This document shows positions 35,657-45,446 of a stretch of 64,000 nucleotides of DNA, in pieces. The stretch covers positions 620,001 through 684,000 of the forward strand of contig NZ_CP098514.1 of the NCBI RefSeq assembly GCF_023703775.1, written 5' to 3'. Numbering within the stretch: position 1 is the stretch's first letter; every line of letters starts with the position of its first letter. Under the pieces are notes generated by a model that was not told the origin of the DNA, searched no databases, and saw only the letters and a list, made by a program, of their open reading frames with translations. A program made the translations under genes and the position numbers. This DNA comes from Haloplanus sp. GDY1. GTDB lineage: Archaea; Halobacteriota; Halobacteria; Halobacteriales; Haloferacaceae.

Positions 35657-37423
35657 TCACTCGACCAGTTCGGCCACCGTCTCCTCGACCAGACGCTCCC
35701 GCGTCCGCTGGCTCGCCTCGGCGTCCGTCCGCACCTCGATCACCTCCGTGCCGTCGGTGGCGACGGCGTCGGCGTACGCCGCCCGGAAGCCCTCGCGGTC
35801 GTCGACGGCCGCGTGGTCGAGGTCGTAGAGGTCGGCCGTCGGCTCGAAGTCGAGGCCGTGTGGCGTCCGGAACGACTCGGTGAAGGGGGGATCGAACGAC
35901 TCGATGGGGAGGCGATGGAAGATGCCGCCGCCGTCGTTGTTCACCAACACGACCGTCGCGTCGACGGCGCACCGGAGCGCCGACAGCAGGCCGTTGCCGT
36001 CGTGGTGGTACGCCAGGTCGCCGACGACGAGCGTGAGGCCGTCGGTCGTGGCGCTCCCGGCGCCGAAGCCGGTGGAGACGACGCCGTCGATGCCCGAAGC
36101 CCCGCGGTTGCCGAGGACGGTGTAGTTCGCGGCCGCCGGCCCGGCGTACCGGTCGGCGTCGCGGACGGGGTTCGAGTTCGAGACGACGAGCGTCGACGGT
36201 TCGGGCGCGAGGTCGGCCACGTCCGCGAGGACGGCCCCCTCGAAGTAGCCGCCGTCGCCGTCGCCCGTCGCGTCGCCGACGACGTCCCGGTGGACCCGGT
36301 CGGCCTCGGCCCACCGCTCGCGCCACCCGGGGTCGTCCGGACCGGCGACGAGTTCCGCGAGGCGGGCCGCGAGCCGGGAGGGGTCCGCGACCACGAGGTC
36401 GGTCGCCCGGAACGCCGCCTCGCGCCACCCGCCCGCGGGGTCGACGACGAACTGCCGCGCGTCGGTCCGGGACAGGTACGTCCGGAGGCGCTTCGAGGTG
36501 GGCGAGGCGCCGATCCGGAGGACCGCCTCGGGGTCGGGCCAGTCGTCGGTCACACGGGGGTCGAGGTAGCCGTCGTAGCCGCCGACGGTCGTCGTCACGC
36601 GGGTGTGGCCGCCGAACCGCAGCCCCGAGAGCGGGTCCGCGAGGATCGGAAAGCCCGTCGCGTGTGCGAGGGCGGTGACCGCCTCCGGGTCGACGCCCGG
36701 CGGGTCCGCGGGGCCGGCGACGATCAGGCCGCGCCCCACCGACAGCGCCTCGACGAGCGGCCGGAGGTCGGCCCGATCCAGTTGCGGCGTCCCCGCGGTC
36801 GTCTTCACGAACGGTCGGTCGTCGTCGCGGCCGGCCGCGGCGAGGGGGTCGAGATCCGGGGGCACGTCGCCCTCGACGGGCGTCGGCTCCAGCGGCTTCC
36901 GGAACCGGCAGTTGAGGTGGACCGGTCCCGAGGGGGTCCCCGTCGCCTCGGCGACGGCGCGGGCGGCGGTCGTCCGCAGCGAGCGGAGCTTCCGCGCCTC
37001 GGCTTCGGGTTCGGGCAGGTCGGCGTACCAGCGGACGGCGTCGCCGTAGAGTTTCTCCTGATCGACGGTCTGGTTGGCGCCGCTGTCGTGGAGTTCGGGC
37101 GGGCGGTCGGCGGTGAGGAGGAGCAGCGGGACCCGCCCCCGGTCGGCCTCGACGACCGCGGGGTGGTAGTTCGCCGCCGCGGTGCCCGAGGTGCAGATCA
37201 GCGGCGTCACCTCACCCGTTCGCCTCGCGCGGCCGAGCGCGAAGTACGCGGCCGAGCGCTCGTCGAGGACGGAGAAGGCCCGCAGGTCGTCGTGTTCGGC
37301 GACGGCGGTGACCAGGGGCGTGGAGCGACTGCCCGGCGAGACGACGACGGCGTCGACGCCGGCACGCGCGAGTTCGTCGACCAGCGCCCGCCCCCAGAGG
37401 GCGTTCCGGTTCGGCGCGCTCAT
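35657..37423 (-). CDS. menD: 2-Succinyl-5-enolpyruvyl-6-hydroxy-3-cyclohexene-1-carboxylate synthase
   Basis: A 588-residue thiamine-diphosphate enzyme joining isochorismate and 2-oxoglutarate. The N-terminal SPGSRSTPLVTAVAEH and SAAYFALGRARRTGEV contain the conserved Glu/Arg region; SGTAAANYHPAVVEA and LTADRPPELHDSGANQT are MenD blocks. The C-terminal TPP/Mg motif is GDLAYHHDGNGLL and VLVNNDGGGIFHRLP. It overlaps menF by four bases. Confidence 0.96.
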   Translation of the reverse strand: MSAPNRNALWGRALVDELARAGVDAVVVSPGSRSTPLVTAVAEHDDLRAFSVLDERSAAYFALGRARRTGEVTPLICTSGTAAANYHPAVVEADRGRVPLLLLTADRPPELHDSGANQTVDQEKLYGDAVRWYADLPEPEAEARKLRSLRTTAARAVAEATGTPSGPVHLNCRFRKPLEPTPVEGDVPPDLDPLAAAGRDDDRPFVKTTAGTPQLDRADLRPLVEALSVGRGLIVAGPADPPGVDPEAVTALAHATGFPILADPLSGLRFGGHTRVTTTVGGYDGYLDPRVTDDWPDPEAVLRIGASPTSKRLRTYLSRTDARQFVVDPAGGWREAAFRATDLVVADPSRLAARLAELVAGPDDPGWRERWAEADRVHRDVVGDATGDGDGGYFEGAVLADVADLAPEPSTLVVSNSNPVRDADRYAGPAAANYTVLGNRGASGIDGVVSTGFGAGSATTDGLTLVVGDLAYHHDGNGLLSALRCAVDATVVLVNNDGGGIFHRLPIESFDPPFTESFRTPHGLDFEPTADLYDLDHAAVDDREGFRAAYADAVATDGTEVIEVRTDAEASQRTRERLVEETVAELVE

Positions 37424-38757
37424 CGTTCGAGTTCGTCGAGGATCGGTCGGTACTTCAGTTGCACTTCGTCCCACTCCCGGTCGGGGTCGGAGTCGGCGAC
37501 GACCCCGACGCCGGCGAAGAGCGTCGTCGAGGTGTCCCGCGAGAGCGCCGAGCGGATGGCGACCGCGAAGGTACCGTTGCCGGCGGCGTCGACCCAGCCG
37601 ACCGGCGCGGCGTACCACCCGCGGTCGAACGGCTCCGTCTCGCGGATGGTCGCCAGCGCGCGCTCGGGCGGCAGCCCCCCCACGGCGGGCGTCGGGTGCA
37701 GCGCCTCGACCAGGTCGAGGACGTGCGCGTCGCGGTCCAGCGTCGCCGTGATGGGGGTCGAGAGGTGCTGGACCGTCTCCAGCCGGCGGACGCGGCGCTC
37801 GCCGGCCGTGATCGAGGACGCGAACGGCGCCAGCTGTTCGCGGATGGTCTCCGCGACGAGTTCGTGTTCGTGGACGTTCTTCTCGTCTCCGAGCAGCTCC
37901 TCGGCCAGCCAGTCGTCCTCGGCGGGCGTGTCGCCCCGACCGGTCGTGCCGGCGAGCGCGCCCGTCGTGACCGTCCGGCCGTGGAGTCCCACCAGGCGTT
38001 CGGGCGTGGCGCCGAAGAAACTCGGCCGGTCGGGATCGGGGGTCGGTTCGACGAGGAACCGGTAGCAGTCGGGGTACGTCGAGCCGAGGCGGGCGAGCAC
38101 GTCGGGCACCGAGAGCGGCCGGTCGAGGGTCACCTCGAGCGCCTGCGCGAGGACGACCTTCCGGAGGTCGCCGTCGCGGATGCGCTCGACGGCGGCCTCG
38201 ACTGACTCCCGCCAGTCGGCCCGGGGGGTCGTCCGCGTCCGCGAGACGATTTCGGGCGGCGGGCCGGGGTCGAACGCGTCCAGGCCGGCCAGTCGCTCGC
38301 GCTCCTCGTCGAGGCGGTCCTCGACGGCGTCGGCCGTCGCGTCGGGACCGACGGCGTTGACGGTCAGCCACGTCCCACGATCCGTCTCGGTCACCTGCAC
38401 GCGCGGGAGGACGAAGCGCGCGCCGGGGAAGTCGGCCCACACGTCGTCGTCGCCGGAGTCGTCGTGGAAGGCGAAGCCGCCGAACAGGCGGGGACAGGCC
38501 GCCTCGGTGCCGGCGTGGACGTCGCCCGAGCGCAACACCCGGTCGACGCCCTCCCGGATCGCGGCGAACCGGTCCCGGCCGTCGGCGGTGATGGCGGCGG
38601 CGACGCCGCCGGCGACGACCGTCGCCTCGTCGGGGGCGGTCCAGAACGTCCGCGGCGCCGGCAGCGCGTCGAGGGCGGCGCGGAGCGAGGGGACCGACGC
38701 CCTGATCGACCGACTGACGAGACGCGCTCCCGCCTCGTCGCTTCGCGGGACACCCAT
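37420..38757 (-). CDS. menF: Isochorismate synthase
   Basis: A 445-residue chorismate-binding enzyme, first step of menaquinone synthesis. Typical C-terminal blocks are seen: VVLAQALEVTLDRPL, FFGATPERLVG, the catalytic-base/Mg region LLGDEKNVHEHELVAETIRE, HLSTPITATL, LHPTPAVGGLPP and FAGVGVVADSDPDREWDE. ATG 38755-38757 is chosen; an AAAAG box ~27 bases before it fits a leaderless transcript. First gene of the men operon. Confidence 0.95.
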   Translation of the reverse strand: MGVPRSDEAGARLVSRSIRASVPSLRAALDALPAPRTFWTAPDEATVVAGGVAAAITADGRDRFAAIREGVDRVLRSGDVHAGTEAACPRLFGGFAFHDDSGDDDVWADFPGARFVLPRVQVTETDRGTWLTVNAVGPDATADAVEDRLDEERERLAGLDAFDPGPPPEIVSRTRTTPRADWRESVEAAVERIRDGDLRKVVLAQALEVTLDRPLSVPDVLARLGSTYPDCYRFLVEPTPDPDRPSFFGATPERLVGLHGRTVTTGALAGTTGRGDTPAEDDWLAEELLGDEKNVHEHELVAETIREQLAPFASSITAGERRVRRLETVQHLSTPITATLDRDAHVLDLVEALHPTPAVGGLPPERALATIRETEPFDRGWYAAPVGWVDAAGNGTFAVAIRSALSRDTSTTLFAGVGVVADSDPDREWDEVQLKYRPILDELER

Positions 38758-38793
38758 TATAAGTCCGTGAGGACGCCGCACTCTTTTACCTAA

Positions 38794-39387
38794 CTATCCG
38801 TAGCGTTCCTCGCGCCAGGGGTTCGCCGTCACGGAGTAGCCACGCTTCTCCCAGAACCCCCGAACCGGTTCGGTGTGAAACTCGACGCCCGTCACCCACT
38901 TCGCCCCCTTGTACGCGTACTTGTGGGGCGTGACGACCCGGACGGGGCCGCCGTGGTCCCGCGGCAAGGGGTCGCCGTCGAACTCGAAGGCGAGAAGCGT
39001 CTCCGGGCGGAGCGCGTCGTCGAGCGGGAGGTCGGTCGTGTAGTCGTCGGCGGCGTGAAAGCGGACGTGGACCGCGTCCGACTCGACGCCGACGTGGTCC
39101 GCGACCGTGGCGAGCGACACTCCGGTGAACGCACAGTCGAAGCGACTCCACCCGGTCACGCAGTGGAAGTCCTGTCGCTGCGTCTCGACGCCGAGGTCGG
39201 TGAACGCCTCCCAGTCGAGGGTGACGGGATCCTCGACGGCGCCGCGCACCGAGAGCGACCACTCCTCGCGGGTGACTCGCGGGACGTTCCCCTTCGAGAG
39301 TACGGGAAACGACTCCGTGCGATGCTGGCCCGGGGGCAGACGCTCGTCGCCGAACTCCCGGTAGAGCTCCGTCCGATCCTCGACCAT
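38794..39387 (-). CDS. Sulfite-oxidase-like molybdopterin oxidoreductase
   Basis: A 197-residue single-domain molybdopterin protein. The molybdenum-binding Cys is in DFHCVTGWSRFD. Other family blocks are SKGNVPRVTREEWSLSVRGA, VEDPVTLDWEAF, LPRDHGGPVRVVTPHKYAYKG and KWVTGVEF. It lacks the heme and dimerisation domains of full sulfite oxidases and resembles MsrP/YedY-type catalytic subunits, but shows no Tat signal, so it is probably cytoplasmic. The physiological substrate is unknown. Confidence 0.88.
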   Translation of the reverse strand: MVEDRTELYREFGDERLPPGQHRTESFPVLSKGNVPRVTREEWSLSVRGAVEDPVTLDWEAFTDLGVETQRQDFHCVTGWSRFDCAFTGVSLATVADHVGVESDAVHVRFHAADDYTTDLPLDDALRPETLLAFEFDGDPLPRDHGGPVRVVTPHKYAYKGAKWVTGVEFHTEPVRGFWEKRGYSVTANPWREERYG

Positions 39388-39664
39388 GCTCTTGCTGGTG
39401 GCGTCCTCCGTAAGTCACTACCGAACGCGGAGCGGACTACCGGCCGACGGTCGCACCAGCCCCGTGCCGGCTCGATGCTCCCGGCTCCGATGGGGTCCCG
39501 CCCGGCGCGCCGACGGCGTCGCCGTGTCGGCTGATTACACGAATCCGAAACTACAGTTCGTACTGCCGGTGAAATTACTCGTATCGAGGAACACTGAGTT
39601 ATCGAACACCGAACCAGCCCCCGCAGAATTTAAATACGGCCCTTCCAAAGCGACGAACGTTCAA

Positions 39665-39877
39665 ATGCCGAACGTGGAAATAACCGTCCCGGAACATCTG
39701 GAGATGCAGATCGCTCAACTGATCGAGCAGGGTGAGTTCGTCAACCGGGAGGAGGCCATCCAGGAACTGCTCTCGACGGGACTGCGGGCGTACAAGACGA
39801 GCGGTCCGATCGAGGAGGAAGAGCCCGGGTTCGAGGACGAGGGCATGATGGGTCACGAGGACGAGTACGTGTTCTGA
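39665..39877 (+). CDS. Ribbon-helix-helix protein (DUF7120-like)
   Basis: A 70-residue protein. Residues 1-45 form an RHH-like domain (MPNVEITVPEHLEMQIAQLI, then EFVNREEAIQELLSTGLRAY). The C-terminus is acidic and ends GMMGHEDEYVF, conserved in related haloarchaeal proteins. It is likely a DNA-binding regulator. A TTTAAATA box at about 39630-39637 lies 30 bases before the ATG. The ~275 bases between it and the sulfite-oxidase-like gene hold no other gene I can see. Confidence 0.85.
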   Translation: MPNVEITVPEHLEMQIAQLIEQGEFVNREEAIQELLSTGLRAYKTSGPIEEEEPGFEDEGMMGHEDEYVF

Positions 39878-39960
39878 TCGCCGCGACGGGACGGCTTCTC
39901 GGGCGCGCATGGGAGCCTGACGCAATAATCCTTAACCGGCCTACGTCCGTACGCGGGTGT

Positions 39961-40239
39961 ATGCACAAGGAAGAACTCCTCGAACTGCACGAACAGATGG
40001 TGACGATCATGAACTACTTCCGGAGCCAGGAGTCGGTCGACGAGAGCATCTTCGACCCGTACGAATCCCTGAGCGTCGACCCCTCGCACGTCCACAAGTC
40101 CAAGAGCGAACACAAACACGCGGTGTTCGTCCTCGGCAACGCGCTGGCGACGGCGATGAGCGAGGACGAGTTCTCGGACGCCGGGCGAGTCGGCAAGCGG
40201 ATGGCCGAACTCGCCGAGGACGCCGAGAACAAGCTGTAA
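39961..40239 (+). CDS. UPF0058 family protein
   Basis: A 92-residue protein (MHKEELLELHEQMVTIMNYF ... VHKSKSEHKHAVFVLGNALA). It matches the small archaeal UPF0058 family, all-helical and metal-ligand-like because of the conserved His residues. Function unknown. It has its own AT-rich promoter (AATCCTTAACC, about 39927-39937) and is widely conserved in haloarchaea. Confidence 0.93.
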   Translation: MHKEELLELHEQMVTIMNYFRSQESVDESIFDPYESLSVDPSHVHKSKSEHKHAVFVLGNALATAMSEDEFSDAGRVGKRMAELAEDAENKL

Positions 40240-40328
40240 CCGCCGACGCCGGGCACCGGGTGACTCCCGTAGCGACCACCACGCCGTTGCCCGTCGGATT
40301 CATTACCGACGGGGCGTGAACGGGGGAC

Positions 40329-41993
40329 ATGCTCGGCCTCCCGGATGCGGCGACCCTCTTTCGATCCGCGCTCCTCCTCTCGGCGCTTCTCGCCGTGGTC
40401 GTCGTCTTCGCGCTTGACCGCCCCCGCGGTCGGTGGGGCGGGCGCCTTCGCTCGCGGTTCGTCCTCGGCGTCCCGTGGGGAACGCTCGTCTCCGTCGGCG
40501 TCGTCCTGGCGGTGTATCTGTTCGTTCAGGGGGGATGGGACCACTGGTACGCGCCGGTCACCATCCCCTTCCGGGCGTGGTCGTACTTCTACCCGCTGGG
40601 GATGGTGACCGCGGGGTTCGCCCACTCCGGGCCGGGGCATCTGCTCGGTAACCTCGTCGGGACGGTGGTGCTCGCCCCCCTCGCGGAGTACGCGTGGGGA
40701 CACTTTCCCCGAAAGCGGGGGTCACAGACGTTCACGTCGCCACTCACCGACCCGTACGTGCGGGCGTTCGTGATCTTCCCGGGCGCGGTCGTCGCCGTCG
40801 GCCTGTTCACTGCGGCCTTCGCCATCGGCCCCGTCATCGGCTTCTCGGGCGTCGTCTTCGCCTTCGCGGGGTTCGCGCTGGTCCGCTACCCGATCACGGC
40901 GGTGGTCGCCGTCACCGCCGGCAACGGCGTTCGGACGCTCTACGCCGCGTTCCGGAACCCCACGGTGTCGGCGAGCGCCGGTCCCTCGTACTCCTCGCCC
41001 TGGTGGGCCGACATCGCGATCCAGGGCCACGCCATCGGCCTCCTCGCCGGAATCCTCCTCGGCGTGTGGGTCGTGCGGAGGCAGGCGACGGAGCGGCCCT
41101 CGGCCGCCAGGGTCGCCGTCGGCGTCGTCCTGTTCTCCGTCGCCCAGTCGCTGTGGGCGGTGTACTGGTACCGCGGCGGCGAGACGTACGTCCTCTACCG
41201 CGCGGCGGGGTTCGCGCTGGTGATCCTGCTCGCGACGCTGGTGGCCGGCACGGTGGCGGCGTCGGCCCGCCCGCTCGTGTCGATGCCCGAGCGCCCGGAC
41301 GCGGTGCGGGCCGTTCCGCGGTGGCGGATCGGCGCGACGGTCCTGTTGCTCTGTACGGCGGCGCTGGCCGGCCCTGCGGTCCCCGTCAACCTGATGACGG
41401 CCCAGTCCGGCGACCTGCCGGGACAGGACGACCCGATCACGGTTCGGGGCTACGAGGTGACCTACGCCGAGGACGTGCCCAACGGGATGGTGTCGGTCGT
41501 CGACGTGGAGGCGTTCGGCGAGACGACGCGGGTCAACACGTCGGGGGTGATCGTCAGGAACCGCGACCGCGGCATCTGGATGACCGCCGTCTCGAAGGGC
41601 CGACTCGACTTCACGGGGACGACCCGCGTTCGACTCGGCGGCGTCGGCTGGCGGGACTCGGTCCGCGTCCAGCGGACGGGGTGGAACGCCATCGGCGGCG
41701 GCACGGTCTACCGGGTCCGACTCTCCCACGACGGCCGGAACGTGACCGCCTACACCTCGCCGTCGGTGCGGGCCGACCCCGTGATCGCCGGGCGCAACGT
41801 CTCCGTGGAGGCGACGCGGACGGGCTTCCGACTCAACGTCTCGCTGGGGAATCGGTCGGCTACGGGACCCATGCCCGCGGTCAACGAGACGGCGTCGATC
41901 GGTGGCCTGGAGTTCGCCAACGCCGAGGGACGGGTCTACGCGATCAACGGCGCGACGCGAGTCCGGGTGGCGAGACGGGAGACCTACGAGTAG
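40329..41993 (+). CDS. Rhomboid-family intramembrane serine protease with C-terminal extracytoplasmic domain
   Basis: A 554-residue membrane protein. The rhomboid core spans about 1-320: HSGPGHLLGNLVGTVV is the family His/Asn block, the catalytic Ser is in IGFSGVVFAF and the catalytic His in IQGHAIGLLAGILLG. Another helix (about 335-355) leads to a ~200-residue extracytoplasmic beta-rich domain. The protease should cleave membrane helices of other proteins; the extra domain may recognise substrate. It converges with the methyltransferase gene two bases away. Confidence 0.88.
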   Translation: MLGLPDAATLFRSALLLSALLAVVVVFALDRPRGRWGGRLRSRFVLGVPWGTLVSVGVVLAVYLFVQGGWDHWYAPVTIPFRAWSYFYPLGMVTAGFAHSGPGHLLGNLVGTVVLAPLAEYAWGHFPRKRGSQTFTSPLTDPYVRAFVIFPGAVVAVGLFTAAFAIGPVIGFSGVVFAFAGFALVRYPITAVVAVTAGNGVRTLYAAFRNPTVSASAGPSYSSPWWADIAIQGHAIGLLAGILLGVWVVRRQATERPSAARVAVGVVLFSVAQSLWAVYWYRGGETYVLYRAAGFALVILLATLVAGTVAASARPLVSMPERPDAVRAVPRWRIGATVLLLCTAALAGPAVPVNLMTAQSGDLPGQDDPITVRGYEVTYAEDVPNGMVSVVDVEAFGETTRVNTSGVIVRNRDRGIWMTAVSKGRLDFTGTTRVRLGGVGWRDSVRVQRTGWNAIGGGTVYRVRLSHDGRNVTAYTSPSVRADPVIAGRNVSVEATRTGFRLNVSLGNRSATGPMPAVNETASIGGLEFANAEGRVYAINGATRVRVARRETYE

Positions 41994-41994
41994 T

Positions 41995-42621
41995 TCAGTC
42001 CCACTCGATCCGGAACACTTCCGTGTCGATCTCCCGTCTGTCGGCGGCGTGGTGGTCGAACTGGCGGTCGAGGTCGAACTGCGCCGCGAAGGCGTGAGTC
42101 ACCTCGCCGCCGTTGTCGGCGGCGAAGGCCTCGACGAACTCCCGGCTGCCGGCGTTGTGGACCGAGTAGGAGACGTCGGCGACGTCCGCGGCGGTCGCCA
42201 GAAAGGCGCGGTCTGCGTGTTCGTTCCCCTCCTGTGCGCCGAAAGGCGGGTTCATGACGACCGTCGTGGGGCCGTCCGGACACAGCGGCGCGCGGGTGGC
42301 GTCGGCCTGCACCCAGTGAATCTCCGTGCGCGTCCCGACCCGCCGTCGGTTCTCGCGGGCGATGTCGAGGGCGTCGCGGTCGATCTCCACGCCGACCGCG
42401 CGGTCGGGGCCGCGCAGCGCCGCCCCGAGCGTGAACATGCCCGTCCCCGCGCCGAGGTCGAGGACGGTTCGCCCCTCGATGTCGCCGTTGAGGTCCGCCA
42501 CGTGGACGACGTGCGCGGCCAGTTCCGGCGGTGTCGGGTACTGTTCGAGGGCGGCCTGCGGGTTCTCGAAGCCGGCGACGACCGCCAACTGCCCGGCGAG
42601 TCCGGCCTTCGTCGCCGTCAT
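41995..42621 (-). CDS. METTL5-family nucleic-acid N6-adenine methyltransferase
   Basis: A 208-residue Rossmann methyltransferase. SAM motif LDLGAGTGMFTLGAAL, acidic VGVEIDRDAL, and the catalytic NPPF motif in VVMNPPFGAQ that marks N6-adenine or N4-cytosine methylation. The N-terminal FENPQAALEQYPTPPELAAH is the METTL5/COG2263 signature; eukaryotic METTL5 methylates 18S rRNA. ATG 42619-42621 is preferred. About 240 bases of AT-rich, gene-free sequence lie upstream. Confidence 0.9.
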   Translation of the reverse strand: MTATKAGLAGQLAVVAGFENPQAALEQYPTPPELAAHVVHVADLNGDIEGRTVLDLGAGTGMFTLGAALRGPDRAVGVEIDRDALDIARENRRRVGTRTEIHWVQADATRAPLCPDGPTTVVMNPPFGAQEGNEHADRAFLATAADVADVSYSVHNAGSREFVEAFAADNGGEVTHAFAAQFDLDRQFDHHAADRREIDTEVFRIEWD

Positions 42622-42859
42622 CGACCCACCGCCCCACGGACCCACGCCGTCCGTTCGCCCGCCTCCACCGTCAGGGACCCTGTGGGTGTCATCCTCGCCG
42701 GGACATATTTTCTGGTTATACTAAAGTCTTTGTGAATGTGCAATAGTAATACTCCGTCGACGGGACGCCCCGACACTCATGTGCGAGGAGCCCGTAGTGA
42801 CGCCGGGGGTCACACGCTCCAACACCCCCATTCCCCCTATTCCCGGCGTCGGAGCTTCT

Positions 42860-43435
42860 TCAGGCCACACACGACCAGAGGCCACGCCGCTCGGTTCTGG
42901 CCGTGCGTTCGAGCGCGGCGTATCGCTCCCGTTCACGGAACGACGAGTCGTAGAGCCGGGCGTGTCCCCGTTCGAGCAACGCCGCGTTGAACGACTCGCC
43001 GTCGACGATGACGTAGGCGAGCAGTCGGTCGTAGCCGCCGCGCCGGCCGGCGGCGTCGTCGAAGCGAAGCGTCACGCGCCGGTCGGCGAGGCGGTCGGTC
43101 GCGAAGGCAGTCGCCGCCTCCCCGTGCCGCCGGAGGCAGGTCCGCCCCGCCTCGGTGTCGGGCACCCCCTCGAACTCCGCGGGGTCGGTCTCGACGTGGA
43201 CCTCCGGCGTGTCGACGCCCAGCAACCGCACCGTGTCCGTCCGACCGCCCGGGAATCGGACGTCGACCGTGTCACCGTCGACGACGTCGGTCACGCGGAC
43301 CGTCGTGCCGCTCTCGGGCGTCGCCGTCGACTCGGCCGCCGTCTCCACGTCGACACTGGGCGTCACGCTCACGCAGCCGGCGCTCAGGAGGACGGCGGCC
43401 AGCAGGACGGGAAGCAAGCGGTCGCGTCGGAACAC
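42860..43435 (-). CDS. Thermonuclease-like lipoprotein
   Basis: A 191-residue protein with a signal peptide and lipobox (LLAAVLLSAGC, Cys21). The nuclease domain is of the staphylococcal SNase type: VRVTDVVDGDTVDVRF with metal Asp, VRLLGVDTPEV with catalytic Arg, GESFNAALLERGHAR and ending RRGLWSC. It would hydrolyse DNA or RNA on the cell surface, perhaps for nutrient use. It precedes argS's stop by 40 bases. Confidence 0.9.
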   Translation of the reverse strand: MFRRDRLLPVLLAAVLLSAGCVSVTPSVDVETAAESTATPESGTTVRVTDVVDGDTVDVRFPGGRTDTVRLLGVDTPEVHVETDPAEFEGVPDTEAGRTCLRRHGEAATAFATDRLADRRVTLRFDDAAGRRGGYDRLLAYVIVDGESFNAALLERGHARLYDSSFRERERYAALERTARTERRGLWSCVA

Positions 43436-43475
43436 GTCGGGGGGTCGAGGCGACGGGGGAAAAGCCCCCCGGCGG

Positions 43476-45374
43476 CTACATCTCGGCGAGCGTCTCGATG
43501 CCGAGCAGTTCCAGCCCGTTCTCGAACACCTGCGCGGTGGCGTCGGTCAGGACGAGGCGCTCCTCGGCCGCCGTCTCCGCGTCGAGAACCCGGTTCTTGT
43601 GGTAGAAGGAGTTGAACACGTGCGCCAGGTCGAGCAGGTAGCGAGCCAGCGGCGCGGCGTCGTAGCGCTCCTCGCAGCGTTCGAGGACGAGCGGGTAGCG
43701 ACCGAGGTGGTAGAGCAGGTTGTGGTCCGTGTCGTTGAACGCCGACGGATCGACCGCCTCGACGGCCGGGACCCGCTCGGCCGACTCGAGGATGCTGTAC
43801 GCACGGGTGGTGGCGTACTGGACGTAGGGGCCGGTGTCGCCCTCCAGCGACACCGCCTCGTCGATGTCGAAGGTGATGTCCTTCCCGCGGTTCGAGGCGA
43901 CCATCCCGTACTTGACCGTCGCGAGCGCGATCTTCCGGGCGATGGCGTCCACCTCCTCGGGGTCGACGTTGCGGCCCTTCTCCTCGACGATGTCGCGGGC
44001 GCGCTCCCGGGCCGCGTCGAGCACCTCGCGGACCGTGACGATCTGTCCGCCCCGGGTCGACATGCTCCCCTCGGGCAGGCTGATCATGCCGTAGTCGATG
44101 TGTTCGAGGCGCACCTCGTCGTACCCCATCTTGCGCGCCGCGACGAACAACTGCTGGAAGTAGCGGTTCTGCTCGCTGGCGACGACGTACACCGACTGGT
44201 CGGCGTCGAACTCGCTGACGCGGTACTCGATGGTCGCCAGGTCGCGTGTCCCGTACACCGTCGAGCCGTCCGACTTGACGATGTAGAAGGCGTCGAAGCC
44301 GGCGTCCTCGACGCTCCCGGCTTCCTCGAGCATCTCCCGGGCGCGGTCCAGCGACGGGTCGACGTGTGCGGCCGCCGGATCGCCCGCGTCCTCGTAGTCG
44401 TCGTCGTAGATGGGGATGAAGACCGAGCCGTCCGGACCGCGCATCGCCACGTCGTCTTCGAGGGCCTTCTCGACGACCAGGTCGTTCCAGCCCTCGCGGG
44501 CGTAGAAGCTCTCGCCCAGCCAGCAGTCGAAGTCGACGCCGAGTTCCGCGTAGATGGCCTCGAAGCGCTCGATGCTCGCCTCGCGGAACCGCTCCCAGCG
44601 CTCGACGGCCGCCTCGTCGCCGCGCTCGAGGCGCGCGAACCACTCCTTGCCGTCGTCGACGTGGTACGCCCGCTCCTCGGCGACCGACGCCGCGAACCCC
44701 TCGGTCAGCGCGCCGAACTCCTCGACGTCCTCGAGCAGGCCGTCGCGCCGCTCGAACTGCTGGTAGAGGTCTAGCAGGTGGGCGATGGGGTCGGCCTCGA
44801 ACGCCGCCTCGTCGCCGAACTCGACGTACTCGTGGAGCAGGTTACCGAACTGCGTCCCCCAGTCGCCGAGGTGGTTGTCGCGGGTCACGTCGTGGCCCCG
44901 CTCCTCCAGGACGTTCATGAGCGCGTCGCTGAGGATGGTGTTGCGCAGGTGACCCACGTGGAGCGGCTTGGCGATGTTCGGCGAGGAGACGTCGGCGACG
45001 ATCCGGTCGGGGTCCTCGCGCTCCCGTGACCCGTACGCCGACCCCTCCGCGTCGATGGTCGCGAGCGTCCGCCGAGCCATCCGCTCGACGTCGAGGTGGT
45101 AGTTGATGTGCCCGTTCACGACCGTGACCGAGGCGACGCCGTCCGGCAGGCCCCGTTCCCGGTGGCCCTCGGCCAGTTTCTCGGCGACGGCCATCGGGTT
45201 CGCGCCGGCGTCCGCCGCGATGGCGAAGGAGATGGCGGACGAGAACTCGCCTTTCTCCTCGTCGTCGAACGCCTCCAGTTCGACGGCCGAGGGCTCCACG
45301 TCGCGGTCGTAGCCCGCGTCGGTTACCGCGCCGCGTAAGCCCTCGAATAGCTCGCGCTTGATGGCTCCAAGCAT
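43476..45374 (-). CDS. argS: Arginyl-tRNA synthetase
   Basis: A 632-residue class I synthetase. N-terminal additional domain (about 1-110), the HIGH motif as KPLHVGHLRN, the region SMSTRGGQIV that replaces KMSKS-like loop, and the C-terminal anticodon-binding DALR domain ending LGIETLAEM. TTTATG lies ~30 bases before the ATG, giving a leaderless start. Its product charges the three tRNA-Arg genes of this window, two of which lie within 4 kb. Confidence 0.96.
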   Translation of the reverse strand: MLGAIKRELFEGLRGAVTDAGYDRDVEPSAVELEAFDDEEKGEFSSAISFAIAADAGANPMAVAEKLAEGHRERGLPDGVASVTVVNGHINYHLDVERMARRTLATIDAEGSAYGSREREDPDRIVADVSSPNIAKPLHVGHLRNTILSDALMNVLEERGHDVTRDNHLGDWGTQFGNLLHEYVEFGDEAAFEADPIAHLLDLYQQFERRDGLLEDVEEFGALTEGFAASVAEERAYHVDDGKEWFARLERGDEAAVERWERFREASIERFEAIYAELGVDFDCWLGESFYAREGWNDLVVEKALEDDVAMRGPDGSVFIPIYDDDYEDAGDPAAAHVDPSLDRAREMLEEAGSVEDAGFDAFYIVKSDGSTVYGTRDLATIEYRVSEFDADQSVYVVASEQNRYFQQLFVAARKMGYDEVRLEHIDYGMISLPEGSMSTRGGQIVTVREVLDAARERARDIVEEKGRNVDPEEVDAIARKIALATVKYGMVASNRGKDITFDIDEAVSLEGDTGPYVQYATTRAYSILESAERVPAVEAVDPSAFNDTDHNLLYHLGRYPLVLERCEERYDAAPLARYLLDLAHVFNSFYHKNRVLDAETAAEERLVLTDATAQVFENGLELLGIETLAEM

Positions 45375-45446
45375 TCTTCGGCAATCCTCACCTCTACTCC
45401 CGCATAAATCTCACTACATCGGCGGCACGGAGGCCGCTGACCCCGC

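Noticed and set aside
42721-42936. 71-codon minus-strand frame between the methyltransferase and the nuclease
   Set aside because: No coding composition or conserved pattern; overlaps the nuclease 3' end and an AT-rich promoter region.
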